Counted from the first letter of the stretch, positions 9,301-16,949 are shown. The stretch: 64,000 bases of DNA from UBA1206 sp050953105 (GCA_050953105.1 JBMNMA010000009.1:434001-498000), one strand, 5' to 3'. Made by a program: numbers and translations. Notes: generated from the letters alone by a model not told the origin.

Positions 9301-9480
9301 CAATGCAGCTTCATTGTGCACTGAAATATATTCATATCCTTGGGAAGTCAGTTGCTGAATAAACTCCCGCTCAAGTTCTGCCTCGCTCTGATACTTTTCA
9401 GGACGGACATTATATTCAGCTGCATATTCAGCAACAACCGTTGCTTCATCAGTACTGGCAACGATGTTGTAAATGCTCAT
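6379..9480 (-). CDS. hsdR: Type I restriction enzyme, R (motor-nuclease) subunit
   Basis: Cuts and translocates unmodified DNA as part of the HsdR2M2S complex. The 1033-aa protein has the N-terminal nuclease motif RYDVTILVNGLPLVHVELKRRG (D ... ExK), then an SF2 helicase with Walker A HTTGSGKTLTS, DECH box FDECHRSQFG, TGTP and a C-terminal helicase motif around LIQAFSRTNR. The C-terminal coiled region serves M-subunit binding in relatives. It appears full-length. Its ATG overlaps the stop of hsdS (ATGA), so it is the last gene of xre-hsdM-hsdS-hsdR. Because M and S are frameshifted, an active R subunit alone would lack recognition. Confidence 0.95.
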   Translation of the reverse strand: MSIYNIVASTDEATVVAEYAAEYNVRPEKYQSEAELEREFIQQLTSQGYEYISVHNEAALIENLRKQLELLNDFTFTDSEWDRFFTECIANTNEGIVEKTRKIQDDHIQILKREDGTTKNIYLLDKKNIHNNRLQVINQYEEAGGKHETRYDVTILVNGLPLVHVELKRRGVAIREAFNQIKRYQRDSFWAASGLFEYVQIFVISNGTHTKYYSNTTRNAHIKEQSSSERRRSKKTSNSFEFTSFWADANNKIIPDLVDFTKTFFAKHTLLNILTKYCIFTSEDLLLVMRPYQIAAAERILSRIVVSTNYKKMGTTAAGGYIWHTTGSGKTLTSFKTAQLASALPYIDKVLFVVDRKDLDYQTMKEYDRFEKGAANGNTSTRVLQRQLEDRDEKGNPHEYKIIVTTIQKLDIFIRKNKQHDIYKKHVVLIFDECHRSQFGEMHQAITKSFKNYHIFGFTGTPIFAANASSGGNPLLRTTEQAFGEKLHTYTIVDAINDGNVLPFRIDFINTIKMPDYINDKKVYSIDREKALADPQRISEIVSYVLEHFDQKTKRNSYYTFSAKWEEADKHNPKKMIEKRETRRVAGFNSIFAAASIPMAIRYYNEFKKQIAEKNRNLTIATIFSFSANEEEPDGLLPEEDFNMENLDQSSRDFLEAAIRDYNSTFSTNYDTSSDKFQNYYKDLSLRVKNREIDILIVVNMFLTGFDATTLNTLWVDKNLRQHGLIQAFSRTNRILNSVKTYGNIVCFRDLKEETDKAIALFGNKDAGGIVLLKTFDEYYKGYDEKGEHKPGYAELIATLTTQYPLGQPILGEEAEKDFIRLYGAILRLRNILTSFDDFEGNEILSERDFQDYQSIYIDLYQEYRKGADGDKETINDDIVFEIELVKQIEVNIDYILMLVAKYQQSNCKDKTILTTIDKAINSSIELRSKKELIERFIEQVNVSTKVDEDWRKFLHERKEADISAIIEEEKLKPEETRRFIDNAFRDGMLKTTGTAIDKIMPPVSRFGGGRAAKKQGIIEKLMIFFEKYLGLI

Positions 9481-10115
9481 GCCGTCACCTCCTTGAAAGA
9501 TAACAGTTTATCTCTGTAATATTCATACTGCTTTCTTCTTGCTGTAAGCTCTGCTGTAAGCTCTGCTGTAAGCTCTGCTGTAAGCTCTGTGAAATTGTCC
9601 AGAATACGGACAATTTCCTGCTGCACAGGTAGTGGAGGGAGGGGAATTACAACTTGCTCCATTTTCTTTTTGGAAACATTAAACCTTGTTACACCATTAG
9701 CCGTACGCTTAATCTGCTTCCTAATATTTTGTGAACGAAACAAGTATTTAGAAAAATCTGGAAGCAGTAAGTTATTGTCCTTGAGTCTAAAGCCAAAACA
9801 AAAACTGTTTAAATAAAACTTTTCATCTGATACTTCTGTTAAAACAGAAGACATCCCACACTCGTCTGGGGTTTCTGATGAGCCTGTAAAAAGAATATCA
9901 CCATATTGAACTGTGTTTTGTTTTTCGTTTTCTCCAATCCTAACCAAGTCACTTATATCCGTATCTATAGCCAAATTGGTAAATACATTCATATATGTGA
10001 TAAACTTTGCATTACCATTAGTAAAATCTTCTTTAGATTTTCCACTTAGCCCCCCATAAAAATACCCTAATTCGCCGAGTGTCTTGTATCTACCCCATCT
10101 GACAAAGTTCAGCAA
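9477..10115 (-). CDS. hsdS: Type I R-M specificity subunit, C-terminal half (second target domain), frameshifted fragment
   Basis: Carries the second target-recognition domain (YKTLGELGYFYGG ... RFNVSKKKMEQVVIPLPPLPVQQEIV) and the C-terminal conserved coil RILDNFTELTAELTAELTAELTARRKQYEYYRDKLLSF. Translation from the TTG at 10113-10115 is only formal: the preceding fragment ends in the same region, and adding one C and one A near 10085-10100 would read ELCPDGVEYKTLGELG, matching ELCPDGVEYRKLKDV at the start of the first domain. It is therefore part of one hsdS gene of about 405 codons. Confidence 0.8.
   Translation of the reverse strand: MLNFVRWGRYKTLGELGYFYGGLSGKSKEDFTNGNAKFITYMNVFTNLAIDTDISDLVRIGENEKQNTVQYGDILFTGSSETPDECGMSSVLTEVSDEKFYLNSFCFGFRLKDNNLLLPDFSKYLFRSQNIRKQIKRTANGVTRFNVSKKKMEQVVIPLPPLPVQQEIVRILDNFTELTAELTAELTAELTARRKQYEYYRDKLLSFKEVTA
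9517..9632. repeat. Copy 1 of a 116-bp direct repeat in hsdS (TAEL repeats)
   Basis: Positions 9517-9632 match 10157-10272 with only two differences, at an offset of exactly 640 bp. Each copy contains four perfect 12-bp units (minus strand GAGCTTACAGCA), encoding TELTAELTAELTAELTA. In EcoR124-type HsdS the number of TAEL repeats sets the spacing between the two half-sites. Confidence 0.9.
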
Positions 10116-10374
10116 TCAATTCTACCTCATCACCAAATGTCAAGAGCAAATCCCTATAATACTCATACTGCTTTCTTCTTGCTGTAAGCTCTGCTGTAAG
10201 CTCTGCTGTAAGCTCTGCTGTAAGCTCTGTGAAATTGTCCAGAATACGGACAATTTCCTGCTGAACAGGTAGAGGGGGAAGGGGGATAACAAAATTTTCA
10301 ATACTTGATATATAAACATGTGGTATCCCCCCACCTGTTTTAGTGGCAAATATTTTATCCTGCATATTAGACAA
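10090..10374 (-). CDS. hsdS: hsdS middle fragment (central conserved region with TAEL repeats)
   Basis: Encodes the end of the first target domain (SNMQDKIFATKTGGGIPHVYISSIENFVIPLPPLPVQQEIV) and the central conserved coil with TAEL repeats, ending LLLTFGDEVELIAELCQMG. The frame upstream of 10374 continues CLSNMQ, so this is not an independent start. It is linked to the N-terminal fragment by a one-base shift near 10402-10415 and to the C-terminal half by shifts near 10085-10100. Confidence 0.75.
   Translation of the reverse strand: MSNMQDKIFATKTGGGIPHVYISSIENFVIPLPPLPVQQEIVRILDNFTELTAELTAELTAELTARRKQYEYYRDLLLTFGDEVELIAELCQMG
10157..10272. repeat. Copy 2 of the 116-bp direct repeat in hsdS (TAEL repeats)
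   Basis: Second copy of the block at 9517-9632, with its own four 12-bp units at 10180-10227. Recombination between the copies would remove 640 bp and one target domain while keeping a repeat. Confidence 0.9.
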
Positions 10375-10399
10375 ACAATAGTAAATATACTTAGTGAGA

Positions 10400-10696
10400 T
10401 TATCTTCCTTTTCCTTTTATTGAAAAAGCATCACAAACAAATATGGGCTCATTCCAATATTGAACATAACCGGCACCATCTCCACTCCCTGCAACAGTAA
10501 TTGTTTCATTTTCTCTGTTGTAGATATCACAATAAAATGCAGGTTCCGTTCCTCCAGATACTACTGGATAAATTCCCTCTGTTGCATTTTTCTTTGTAAG
10601 TGATGTGCCTCGTTGCATTTCTGTTACATCTTTTAATTTTCGATATTCCACCCCATCAGGGCAAAGTTCAGCAATCAATTCATCTAACTTACTCAT
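10400..10696 (-). CDS. hsdS: hsdS N-terminal fragment (first target domain)
   Basis: Begins MSKLDELIAELCPDGVEYRKLKDVTEMQRGTSLTKKNA, a classic HsdS start, and ends prematurely at KGKGR. The ATG overlaps the hsdM stop by 4 bases. After IKGK the next frame reads EDNLTKYIYYCLSNMQ, the expected continuation, so a single extra G in the run AAAAGGAAAAGGAAG (near 10402-10415) breaks the gene. Confidence 0.8.
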   Translation of the reverse strand: MSKLDELIAELCPDGVEYRKLKDVTEMQRGTSLTKKNATEGIYPVVSGGTEPAFYCDIYNRENETITVAGSGDGAGYVQYWNEPIFVCDAFSIKGKGR

Positions 10697-11874
10697 TTGC
10701 CCACCTCAATTTCCGCAATAATCTTATCTATTTCTTCCCGCAAAATCTGCTCTCTCGCCACAATCTTTTCTATCTCAGCATTGAGGGCAACAATATCAAT
10801 CTTTTCTCTGGTATCCTCCTGTTCAACATAGGTAGAAACAGACAGGTTATAATCCTCTTCAGCTATTTCGCTGTTTGGCACAAGCCTAGCAAAATGCTCA
10901 ATATCTTTTCTATCTTTGAATGCGTTAAGAATGGTCTCAATATTTTCCTGTGTCAGCTTGTTGTTATTCGTAACCTTGACAAATTCCTTTGATGCATCGA
11001 TAAATAAGGTGCTATTTTCTGATTTAGACTTCTTCAGCACCATAATGCAGGTAGCAATGCTGGTACCATAGAACAAGTTATCCGGTAACTGAATGATACA
11101 GTCGATATAGTTATTATCAATCAGGTATTGTCTGATTTTCTTTTCAGCGCCTCCGCGGTACATTACACCGGGGAAACAAACGATAGCCGCTGTTCCGTTT
11201 GTTGCAAGCCAAGAGAGACTATGCATAATAAAAGCAAGGTCTGCCTTGGATTTAGGAGCCAATACTCCCGCTGGAGAAAAACGGGGGTCATTAATCAAAA
11301 TAGGATCATTGTCGCCCTTCCATTTAATGGAGTAAGGTGGATTTGATACAATGGCTTCAAAAGGCTCATCATCCCAATGTTGCGGATCTGTTAGTGTGTC
11401 CCCAAGGGCAATATCAAATTTGTCATAATCAATATCGTGCAGGAACATATTAATTCTGCACAGGTTGTAGGTTGTAATGTTGATTTCTTGACCGAAGAAA
11501 CCTTGACGTACATTTTCTTTTCCTAAGATTTTTGCAAACTTTAGCAGTAGAGAGCCAGAACCGCAAGCGGGGTCATATACCTTGTTGACTTCAGTTTTTC
11601 CTACTAATGTTAAGTGGGTAAGGAGTTCAGAAACCTCCTGCGGCGTATAGTATTCACCACCACTTTTTCCTGCATTGGATGCATACATACCCATTAAAAA
11701 TTCATAAGCATCACCGAATGCATCTATGGTATTGTCTTTGTAATCTCCCAGCTTCATTTCTCCAACAGAATTCATTAGCTTAACCAGCTTTTCATTACGC
11801 TTTACTACAGTGTTACCTAGCTTATTGCTGTTAACATCAATATCGTCAAACAGAGCCTTTGAAATTATCTTCAC
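10693..11874 (-). CDS. hsdM: Type I R-M modification subunit, catalytic part (frameshifted from its N-terminus)
   Basis: Adenine-N6 methyltransferase core of the R-M complex. Motif I is DPACGSGSLLLKF, motif IV is NPPYS, and the EYYTPQEVSELL segment is typical of HsdM. The nominal start at 11874 lies inside the previous fragment: dropping one base in GGCTCTG (11851-11857) would join NFKG to LFDDIDVNSNKLG. The joined HsdM would be about 525 aa, the usual length. Stop overlaps the hsdS start. Confidence 0.85.
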   Translation of the reverse strand: MKIISKALFDDIDVNSNKLGNTVVKRNEKLVKLMNSVGEMKLGDYKDNTIDAFGDAYEFLMGMYASNAGKSGGEYYTPQEVSELLTHLTLVGKTEVNKVYDPACGSGSLLLKFAKILGKENVRQGFFGQEINITTYNLCRINMFLHDIDYDKFDIALGDTLTDPQHWDDEPFEAIVSNPPYSIKWKGDNDPILINDPRFSPAGVLAPKSKADLAFIMHSLSWLATNGTAAIVCFPGVMYRGGAEKKIRQYLIDNNYIDCIIQLPDNLFYGTSIATCIMVLKKSKSENSTLFIDASKEFVKVTNNNKLTQENIETILNAFKDRKDIEHFARLVPNSEIAEEDYNLSVSTYVEQEDTREKIDIVALNAEIEKIVAREQILREEIDKIIAEIEVGK

Positions 11875-12262
11875 TCTCTGTTCCTTGGGCAGATGCTTCT
11901 ATATTACTGAAAATCTGTTCCAGTGTTTCATTTAAGTTTTCATCGTCCTTTGCACGAGCTCGGACATTTTCAAAAAGCTCGCTGGGTAAAATAAAGAAGC
12001 CTTTTGTCTTAACTAAATCCTCTCGTGCCTGTTCTGCTTCTTCGTCGGATAGCTTAGCATAATCAAATTCCGTATTGCCAGCTTCCCATTCTCCGGCGTT
12101 AATATAGGCAGTAATATTTTCAGATATGTAGCGGTAAAACAGCATACCTAGAACATATTGCTTAAAGTCCCATCCATCTACACTGCCTCTTAAATCATTT
12201 GCCATATTCCATATCGTGCGGTGTAATTCCGCCCGTTCCTGTTCTTTTCTGTTATTTTCCAT
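11846..12262 (-). CDS. hsdM: Type I R-M modification subunit, N-terminal domain fragment
   Basis: Encodes the HsdM N-terminal helical domain (ERAELHRTIWNMANDLRGSVDGWDFKQYVLGMLFYRYISENI) and stops early after SEDNFKGSV. I place the start at ATG 12260-12262 (MENNRKEQERAEL), which has GGGAG about 11 bases upstream; the longer frame starts inside the xre gene. The break is one extra base near 11851-11857. Gap to xre is 4 bases, so the genes are co-transcribed. Confidence 0.8.
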   Translation of the reverse strand: MENNRKEQERAELHRTIWNMANDLRGSVDGWDFKQYVLGMLFYRYISENITAYINAGEWEAGNTEFDYAKLSDEEAEQAREDLVKTKGFFILPSELFENVRARAKDDENLNETLEQIFSNIEASAQGTESEDNFKGSV

Positions 12263-12266
12263 AACT

Positions 12267-12488
12267 CTACTCCCTTTCTTCAACCATATTAGGCACTAAT
12301 TCCATGATATCTTTAAAATCAACGCCAAGCGCCGTACAAACCTTTACAAGAACGTCCATACTGACATATTCGTTTTTAGAAAGCTTTGAAATTGACGATG
12401 GACTTATTCCCGCAGCAGCTTGTAAATCTTTCTTCTTCATATCGCGGTCTATCAACAATTTCCAAAGCTTTTTATAGCTAACGGTCAT
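12267..12488 (-). CDS. XRE-family transcriptional regulator (Cro/C1 type)
   Basis: A 73-aa protein made almost entirely of one helix-turn-helix: LWKLLIDRDMKKKDLQAAAGISPSSISKLSKNEYVSMDVLVKVCTALGVDFKDIMELV. Start ATG 12486-12488 with AGAGGTGA upstream. It is the first gene of the leftward hsd operon, so it probably acts as a controller of R-M expression, a common arrangement. An extended -10 promoter lies at 12519-12524. Confidence 0.85.
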   Translation of the reverse strand: MTVSYKKLWKLLIDRDMKKKDLQAAAGISPSSISKLSKNEYVSMDVLVKVCTALGVDFKDIMELVPNMVEERE

Positions 12489-12518
12489 CTTGGTCACCTC
12501 TTTATATATGTTTTTTCC

Positions 12519-12524
12519 ATTATA
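12519..12524 (-). promoter_or_regulatory. Extended -10 promoter of the xre-hsd operon
   Basis: Minus strand TGCTATAAT: TATAAT with a TGN extension, 31 bases before the xre ATG. The -35 region (TGTTAT at 17 bases) is weak, as is usual with extended -10 sites. Confidence 0.6.
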
Positions 12525-12548
12525 GCACATTTTCTTCAAAAATAACAT

Positions 12549-12957
12549 GATAATTCTGTGTTTGTGAAGTAATTTTACAATGTTAACAAAGATAATGATA
12601 GTTGTGTATGCCTTTATTTTTGATTTTTATTTAAATAAATACTTTTAGACAAAAAAGTCTGTAAGTCTATTTGTAAAACCAAAGGCAAAGTTATAACATT
12701 CAGCCTTCTTAAACTTAATATCACTTTCGCTCAAATTTGAGCAAAAGCATAAGCATTACAGCCGTCTTTTCTGGCAAATAGACAGGCTGTTTTTTTATTT
12801 TAGGGGTTCGAATCAATAGAATTCTTCGCTTATGAGATGAGGAAGAAAATTATTTTTAGAAAATCCTCAACTAATGTGTTCTACCAAGGCTATAAGGTGA
12901 GAGGAAAAATAATCCCCCAATGAAAGCATAGTTTTTCTCTCACTGCTCCTTGACAAC
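12549..12957. other. Intergenic region between the hsd operon and the primase leader
   Basis: AT-rich, no credible gene. It holds a perfect 14-bp palindrome GCTCAAATTTGAGC at 12729-12742, which could be an operator, and a terminator hairpin at 12758-12797. A 12-base GGGGTTCGAATC at 12803-12814 resembles a tRNA T arm, but no tRNA surrounds it. Confidence 0.5.
12758..12797 (+). terminator. Rho-independent terminator inside the element
   Basis: ACAGCC ... GGCTGT around a 21-base interior, followed by T7. It would stop rightward read-through into the primase leader. Confidence 0.6.
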
Positions 12958-13115
12958 TGAATACCCCGAAATGCAAGAGATACTTCAAGCAGAATATGCC
13001 ATGACGATAATTCCGAGCGTATTCCTTGAAAGATAACGAGGTTGTGTCAAACAAGGCAAACCCTCTGGAACAGTAGCGTTTCGGGTCATTTATAACAGGC
13101 AAGGAGGTGAAATAA
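12958..13115 (+). promoter_or_regulatory. Structured leader of the primase gene
   Basis: Begins TGACAACTGAATACCCCGAAATGC and has CCCGAAATGC near 12963 facing GCGTTTCGGG near 13076, so a long hairpin is possible. A 21-codon ORF (12971-13036, MQEILQAEYAMTIIPSVFLER) lies inside but has no ribosome site. The leader ends in AAGGAGGTG at 13101-13109. Role unknown; leaders of this form precede genes in related Clostridia integrative elements (from memory). Confidence 0.4.
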
Positions 13116-15440
13116 CTGAAAACACAATATGATAACTTGCCGCAGATGCTTAAAGATAAGCCACAGTTTTGCTGTTGGAAATATGAAGAGCGAAGTGGTA
13201 GAAAAACCAAAGTTCCCTATAACCCAGTAACAGGAAAAAGGGCAAAACCAAATCAACGTGGTACATTTAAAGATTTTAGTTCGGCGGTAGCTGCTATAAG
13301 TGATTATGACGGTATCGGATTTTTGGTAGGTAATGACATTTGTGTTATCGACTTAGATGATTGCTTTGATAGCAGCGGTAAGCTTAAGCCTGTTGCCCAA
13401 AATGTTGTAGAGGCTTTTAGTGGTTGCTATATGGAACACAGTCCATCTGGGAAAGGGTTGCATATTTTCTTTAAGGCCACAGGCTTTAACTTTGACAAAA
13501 CAAAATACTATATCAACAACAGAAAGCTGGGAGTTGAGGTCTATGTGGCTGGAGCAACAAACCGCTTTGTTACCGTAACAGGCAATGTATTTGCAGATGG
13601 TGATATAGCGGAGAAATCGAATGAGCTACAGATGATACTAGACAAGTATATGCTACGTCCTACCCCTGTGAAGCAACTTCTGGATACAGAAAGCCAATCC
13701 TATCTGTCTGACAAGTCTGTTATTGAGAAGGCTTTAAAATCGGCAAACGGAGAAAGGTTCAAAGCATTATGGCAGGGAGATACATCTGGTTATGCTTCTG
13801 CCAGTGAAGCTGATTTGGCACTTTGCGGTATGCTGGCATTTTGGTGTGGCAGAGATATTGGACAGATAGACAGACTTTTCCGGCAGAGCGGCCTAATGCG
13901 AGATAAATGGAATAGACCGCAGTCCGGTAGTACTTATGGAATGATAACCATAGAAAAAGCTATCGCAAATGCTACTGAAATATACAAACTAGGTGGTAAG
14001 CGTTCATCAGCTACAGAAGATTTTGGAGAATGTTCCCTTGCTGACTTTAAGCCTGAGAGTAACAATCGCTACCCTTGGACGGATATTGGGGCAAGCAGGC
14101 TGTTTGCTGATTATTATAAATCTTTTGCCCGCTATGTTCCTGAAAGGAAAATGTGGTTTTGCTACGAGAATGGCATTTGGATTCCTGATGTCGGTAATCT
14201 AAAAGTAATGGAAATGTGTAAATCATTGGCTAACCAACTACTAACCTATGCTTTGACTATTCAAGATGAACATCAAAGAAAGGCATACATTGACTATTGC
14301 CGAAAATGGCAGTCAAGAAGATACAGGGAAACGGTGCTTAAGGATGCACAGAGCGTATATCCCATATCAATGGCTGAATTTGACCAAGACCCGCTTATGC
14401 TCAACTGTGCCAATGGAACATTGTTTTTAATATCCATGGATTTTCATCCCCACAACAGCGAGGACAGACTCACAAAGATATCTGGTGTTAAGTATGACCC
14501 AGAAGCAAAAAGTGAGCGATGGGATAGATTTATTCATGAGATTATGAGCGGAGATGAGGAAAAGGCAAAATTCCTCCAAAAAGCCTTTGGCTACAGTATC
14601 AGCGGAGACACTCGGTATGAATGCCTGTTTGTTCTCTATGGTGCTACAACTCGAAACGGTAAAGGTACGCTATGTGAGAGCATTCTTAAGGTATTAGGCA
14701 GTTATGGCTGTACCGCAAGGCCGGAGACTATCAGTCTGAAAAAGAACAATAACAGTTCAAGTCCAAGTGAAGATATTGCCCGGCTTGCAGGAGTACGCTT
14801 TGTGAATATCTCCGAACCTAGCAGAGGACTTGTCTTAAATGCTGCACAGGTAAAAAGCATGACGGGTGGTGACACCATCAACGCAAGGTTTCTACATGAG
14901 AATTCTTTTGACTTTTCGCCAAAGTTTAAGCTGTATATCAACACCAATTATCTGCCCGTTATTACGGATATGACGCTGTTTTCCAGTGGCAGAGTGGTGA
15001 TTATCCCTTTTGAACGACACTTTGATGAAAGCGAGCAGGATAAAAACCTAAAACGTGAATTCGCCAAACCGAAGAATCAGAGTGCTATCCTCAACTGGCT
15101 AATTGAAGGCTATCAGTTGTTAAAGAAGGAAGGCTTGACTTTACCTGATTCCGTTAAGACAGCAACGGAGGCTTATAAGCGTGACAGCGATAAAATAGCA
15201 TTATTTTTCGAGGATGCCTTGGAGGAAAGTCCTAACAGTGAGGTGCGGACATCCGAAGTGTATGCCCGGTATCAGCGTTGGTGCAGTGCCAATGGATGTT
15301 ATTCGGAGAATGCAAGAAACTTCAAACAAGCATTAACAGCTATCGCCCGTGTAGAACGGAAACGACCACGTTCTGGTGGTGGAATGACCACAATGCTTAT
15401 CGGATATAAGCTGACAGAAGAAGAATTTTTTCTTATTTAA
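13116..15440 (+). CDS. PrimPol/D5-type primase-helicase of the element
   Basis: Replication protein with two parts. The N-terminal primase-polymerase domain (about residues 1-190) has the acidic motif VIDLDDC and HSPSGKGLHIFF. The C-terminal SF3/D5 helicase has Walker A GATTRNGKGTLCES, Walker B-like VRFVNISEP and an arginine-containing sensor region (INTNYLPVITDMTLFSSGRVVIIPF), then a winged-helix tail. Start: the frame opens after a TAA at 13113; CTG at 13116 lies 8 bases after AGGAGG, whereas the TTG at 13137 has no nearby site, so I favour CTG (MKTQYDNLPQML, 774 aa). It likely replicates the excised element. Confidence 0.85.
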   Translation: MKTQYDNLPQMLKDKPQFCCWKYEERSGRKTKVPYNPVTGKRAKPNQRGTFKDFSSAVAAISDYDGIGFLVGNDICVIDLDDCFDSSGKLKPVAQNVVEAFSGCYMEHSPSGKGLHIFFKATGFNFDKTKYYINNRKLGVEVYVAGATNRFVTVTGNVFADGDIAEKSNELQMILDKYMLRPTPVKQLLDTESQSYLSDKSVIEKALKSANGERFKALWQGDTSGYASASEADLALCGMLAFWCGRDIGQIDRLFRQSGLMRDKWNRPQSGSTYGMITIEKAIANATEIYKLGGKRSSATEDFGECSLADFKPESNNRYPWTDIGASRLFADYYKSFARYVPERKMWFCYENGIWIPDVGNLKVMEMCKSLANQLLTYALTIQDEHQRKAYIDYCRKWQSRRYRETVLKDAQSVYPISMAEFDQDPLMLNCANGTLFLISMDFHPHNSEDRLTKISGVKYDPEAKSERWDRFIHEIMSGDEEKAKFLQKAFGYSISGDTRYECLFVLYGATTRNGKGTLCESILKVLGSYGCTARPETISLKKNNNSSSPSEDIARLAGVRFVNISEPSRGLVLNAAQVKSMTGGDTINARFLHENSFDFSPKFKLYINTNYLPVITDMTLFSSGRVVIIPFERHFDESEQDKNLKREFAKPKNQSAILNWLIEGYQLLKKEGLTLPDSVKTATEAYKRDSDKIALFFEDALEESPNSEVRTSEVYARYQRWCSANGCYSENARNFKQALTAIARVERKRPRSGGGMTTMLIGYKLTEEEFFLI

Positions 15441-15712
15441 ACACAGTGTAGCAGCTTGTAGCAAGAAAAACAGGTTATATAAAAAATCGCTCTCGTATAG
15501 AGAGTTTAGTTTTTACCTGCTACATCTTGCTACAAAGCTTAAAACCACTAAAACACTGGATACAACTTCATGTGTTAATACCTGCCCCTAGGGGAGGTCA
15601 AATCTCCACACCTTTTCATCTGGACAACGGGCGTGGGGCAACGCGTAAAAAAACGCGGTTTCAAACGGGGTATATACCCCACAATCCATTTTAATTTAGG
15701 AGGTAAACGATT
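15441..15712 (+). other. Non-coding gap with TGTAGCA repeats and palindromes
   Basis: No gene. TGTAGCAGC and TGTAGCAAG occur directly after the primase stop and again, inverted, about 70 bases on (CTGCTACATCTTGCTACA), giving four copies of TGTAGCA(A/G) in two arms. Further palindromes are CCCCTAGGGG and GGGGTATATACCCC. It ends in TAGGAGG for the capsid gene. It could be a replication origin next to its initiator gene, or the scar of deleted phage packaging genes. Confidence 0.5.
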
Positions 15713-16612
15713 ATGGCAACATCAACAACTTATAATAGAGCGTTTTGGAATGTTATGAAAGGAAAAGAAGAAAATAATCAAAATCTAAGCGAGGGCTTTG
15801 ATAATGCAGGAGCCTATGTCGCACCAGATGAGTTCAGAGAAGGCTTTAACACTGCTTTGGCAAAGGAGAATATATTCCGCAGATTTGCTACTGTTATCAA
15901 TCTATCTTCTGCAGAAGGTAAAATTCAAGCGGTATCCTCAACGGGTACAGCAGATTGGGTTGAAGACGGAGATCCAATCCCCGAAAGTGCCGATACATTT
16001 ACACAGTTTCTGGTGAAATCATACAAGCTGGCATCTCTTGTCAAGCTAAACCGCTCATTCGTCACCGATATGAACTTTAATCTTGAAAAATATCTGATGG
16101 GTGATTTTGCGAAGCGTTTTGGCAAGGCTGAGGAAAATGCATTGCTTAATGGAAATGGCACAACTCAGCCAACAGGTATCCTTACGGCAGACGCAGATGT
16201 AACTACAGCAGACAATAGTACCATCTCTTTTGATGAGATTATCTCTCTGTATTTTTCATTAAAAGATGAATACCGAAATAACGCTGTGTTTATCATGCAC
16301 GATAATACAGCCATGCTTCTTAGAACCCTTAAAGATACAAGCGGCAGTTATCTGTGGAATTCTTCAGATAACACCATCTTCGGAAAGCCTGTAGTTACCT
16401 CTCCATATATGCCTACAGTATCAGCAGGAGCGAAAAGCATTGTATTTGGAGATTTATCATACTACTGGCTGATTGAGCGTCAACCAATAACGATAAAAAA
16501 ATTAAGTGAGTTATATGCATTGCAGGGGCAAATTGGATTTTCTGCTTACGAGAGATTGGATGGGAAGCTAATTCAACCGGATGCTCTGAAAATATTACAA
16601 ATAAAAGCTTAA
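15713..16612 (+). CDS. HK97-type phage major capsid protein, orphan
   Basis: The 299-aa product has the HK97 capsid pattern: N-arm, then APDEFREGFNTALAKENIFRRFATVINL, EDGDPIPESADTFTQFLVKSYKLASLVKLNRSFV, and C-terminal YFGDLSYYWLIERQ-type strands ending YERLDGKLIQPDALKILQIKA. There is no scaffold (delta) domain or protease, and no portal, terminase or head-tail genes nearby. Strong AGGAGG site 9 bases before the ATG. In phages this protein forms the icosahedral shell. Here it may be a relic, or a helper-dependent satellite function, or be domesticated. Confidence 0.9.
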   Translation: MATSTTYNRAFWNVMKGKEENNQNLSEGFDNAGAYVAPDEFREGFNTALAKENIFRRFATVINLSSAEGKIQAVSSTGTADWVEDGDPIPESADTFTQFLVKSYKLASLVKLNRSFVTDMNFNLEKYLMGDFAKRFGKAEENALLNGNGTTQPTGILTADADVTTADNSTISFDEIISLYFSLKDEYRNNAVFIMHDNTAMLLRTLKDTSGSYLWNSSDNTIFGKPVVTSPYMPTVSAGAKSIVFGDLSYYWLIERQPITIKKLSELYALQGQIGFSAYERLDGKLIQPDALKILQIKA

Positions 16613-16688
16613 ATAATGGATTAGGCACTGGAGTCATCAATTCGGCTCAGTGCCAGTTCCTTCAAAACATCGGACAGGAGGTCACGAT

Positions 16689-16892
16689 ATGGAAAACCAA
16701 AGTAACAGCCGCACAACCAAATCCGATATCGGAGGTACGGTCTATGTGGTGGAATCACGAGTAAGTGATTCAGCAAAGGAAAGTGCATATTCCAAGCTGA
16801 AACGACTGATTACAGTCAACGCAAAAAGCCTTTCAAAGTTATCAGATAGTTCATATAAACCCACGGAAATCAACTCGACTTCTTCAAGGTAG
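16689..16892 (+). CDS. TnpW-like transposon-encoded small protein
   Basis: A 67-aa protein with the pattern IGGTVYVVESRVSDSAKESAYSKLKRLI, which fits the TnpW family found beside large serine recombinases of Tn4451-type elements. The molecular function of TnpW is not known to me. ATG 16689 has AGGAGG 8 bases upstream; the longer frame from 16650 has none. It precedes the recombinase by 57 bases. Confidence 0.7.
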   Translation: MENQSNSRTTKSDIGGTVYVVESRVSDSAKESAYSKLKRLITVNAKSLSKLSDSSYKPTEINSTSSR

Positions 16893-16949
16893 TACGGTAA
16901 TATACATAGTGCTAAACCGCTTGAAGACTGTCGGAAATGGAGGATAAAA

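Noticed and set aside
9540..10227. 12-bp repeats as a CRISPR-like array
   Set aside because: The repeats are contiguous, have no spacers and encode TAEL in hsdS.
12803..12814. GGGGTTCGAATC as a tRNA remnant or att site
   Set aside because: No acceptor or anticodon arm lies around it, and the element ends are better explained by the split terminator.
15713..16612. Complete prophage
   Set aside because: Only one structural gene is present; no terminase, portal, protease, tail or lysis genes are visible in the element.
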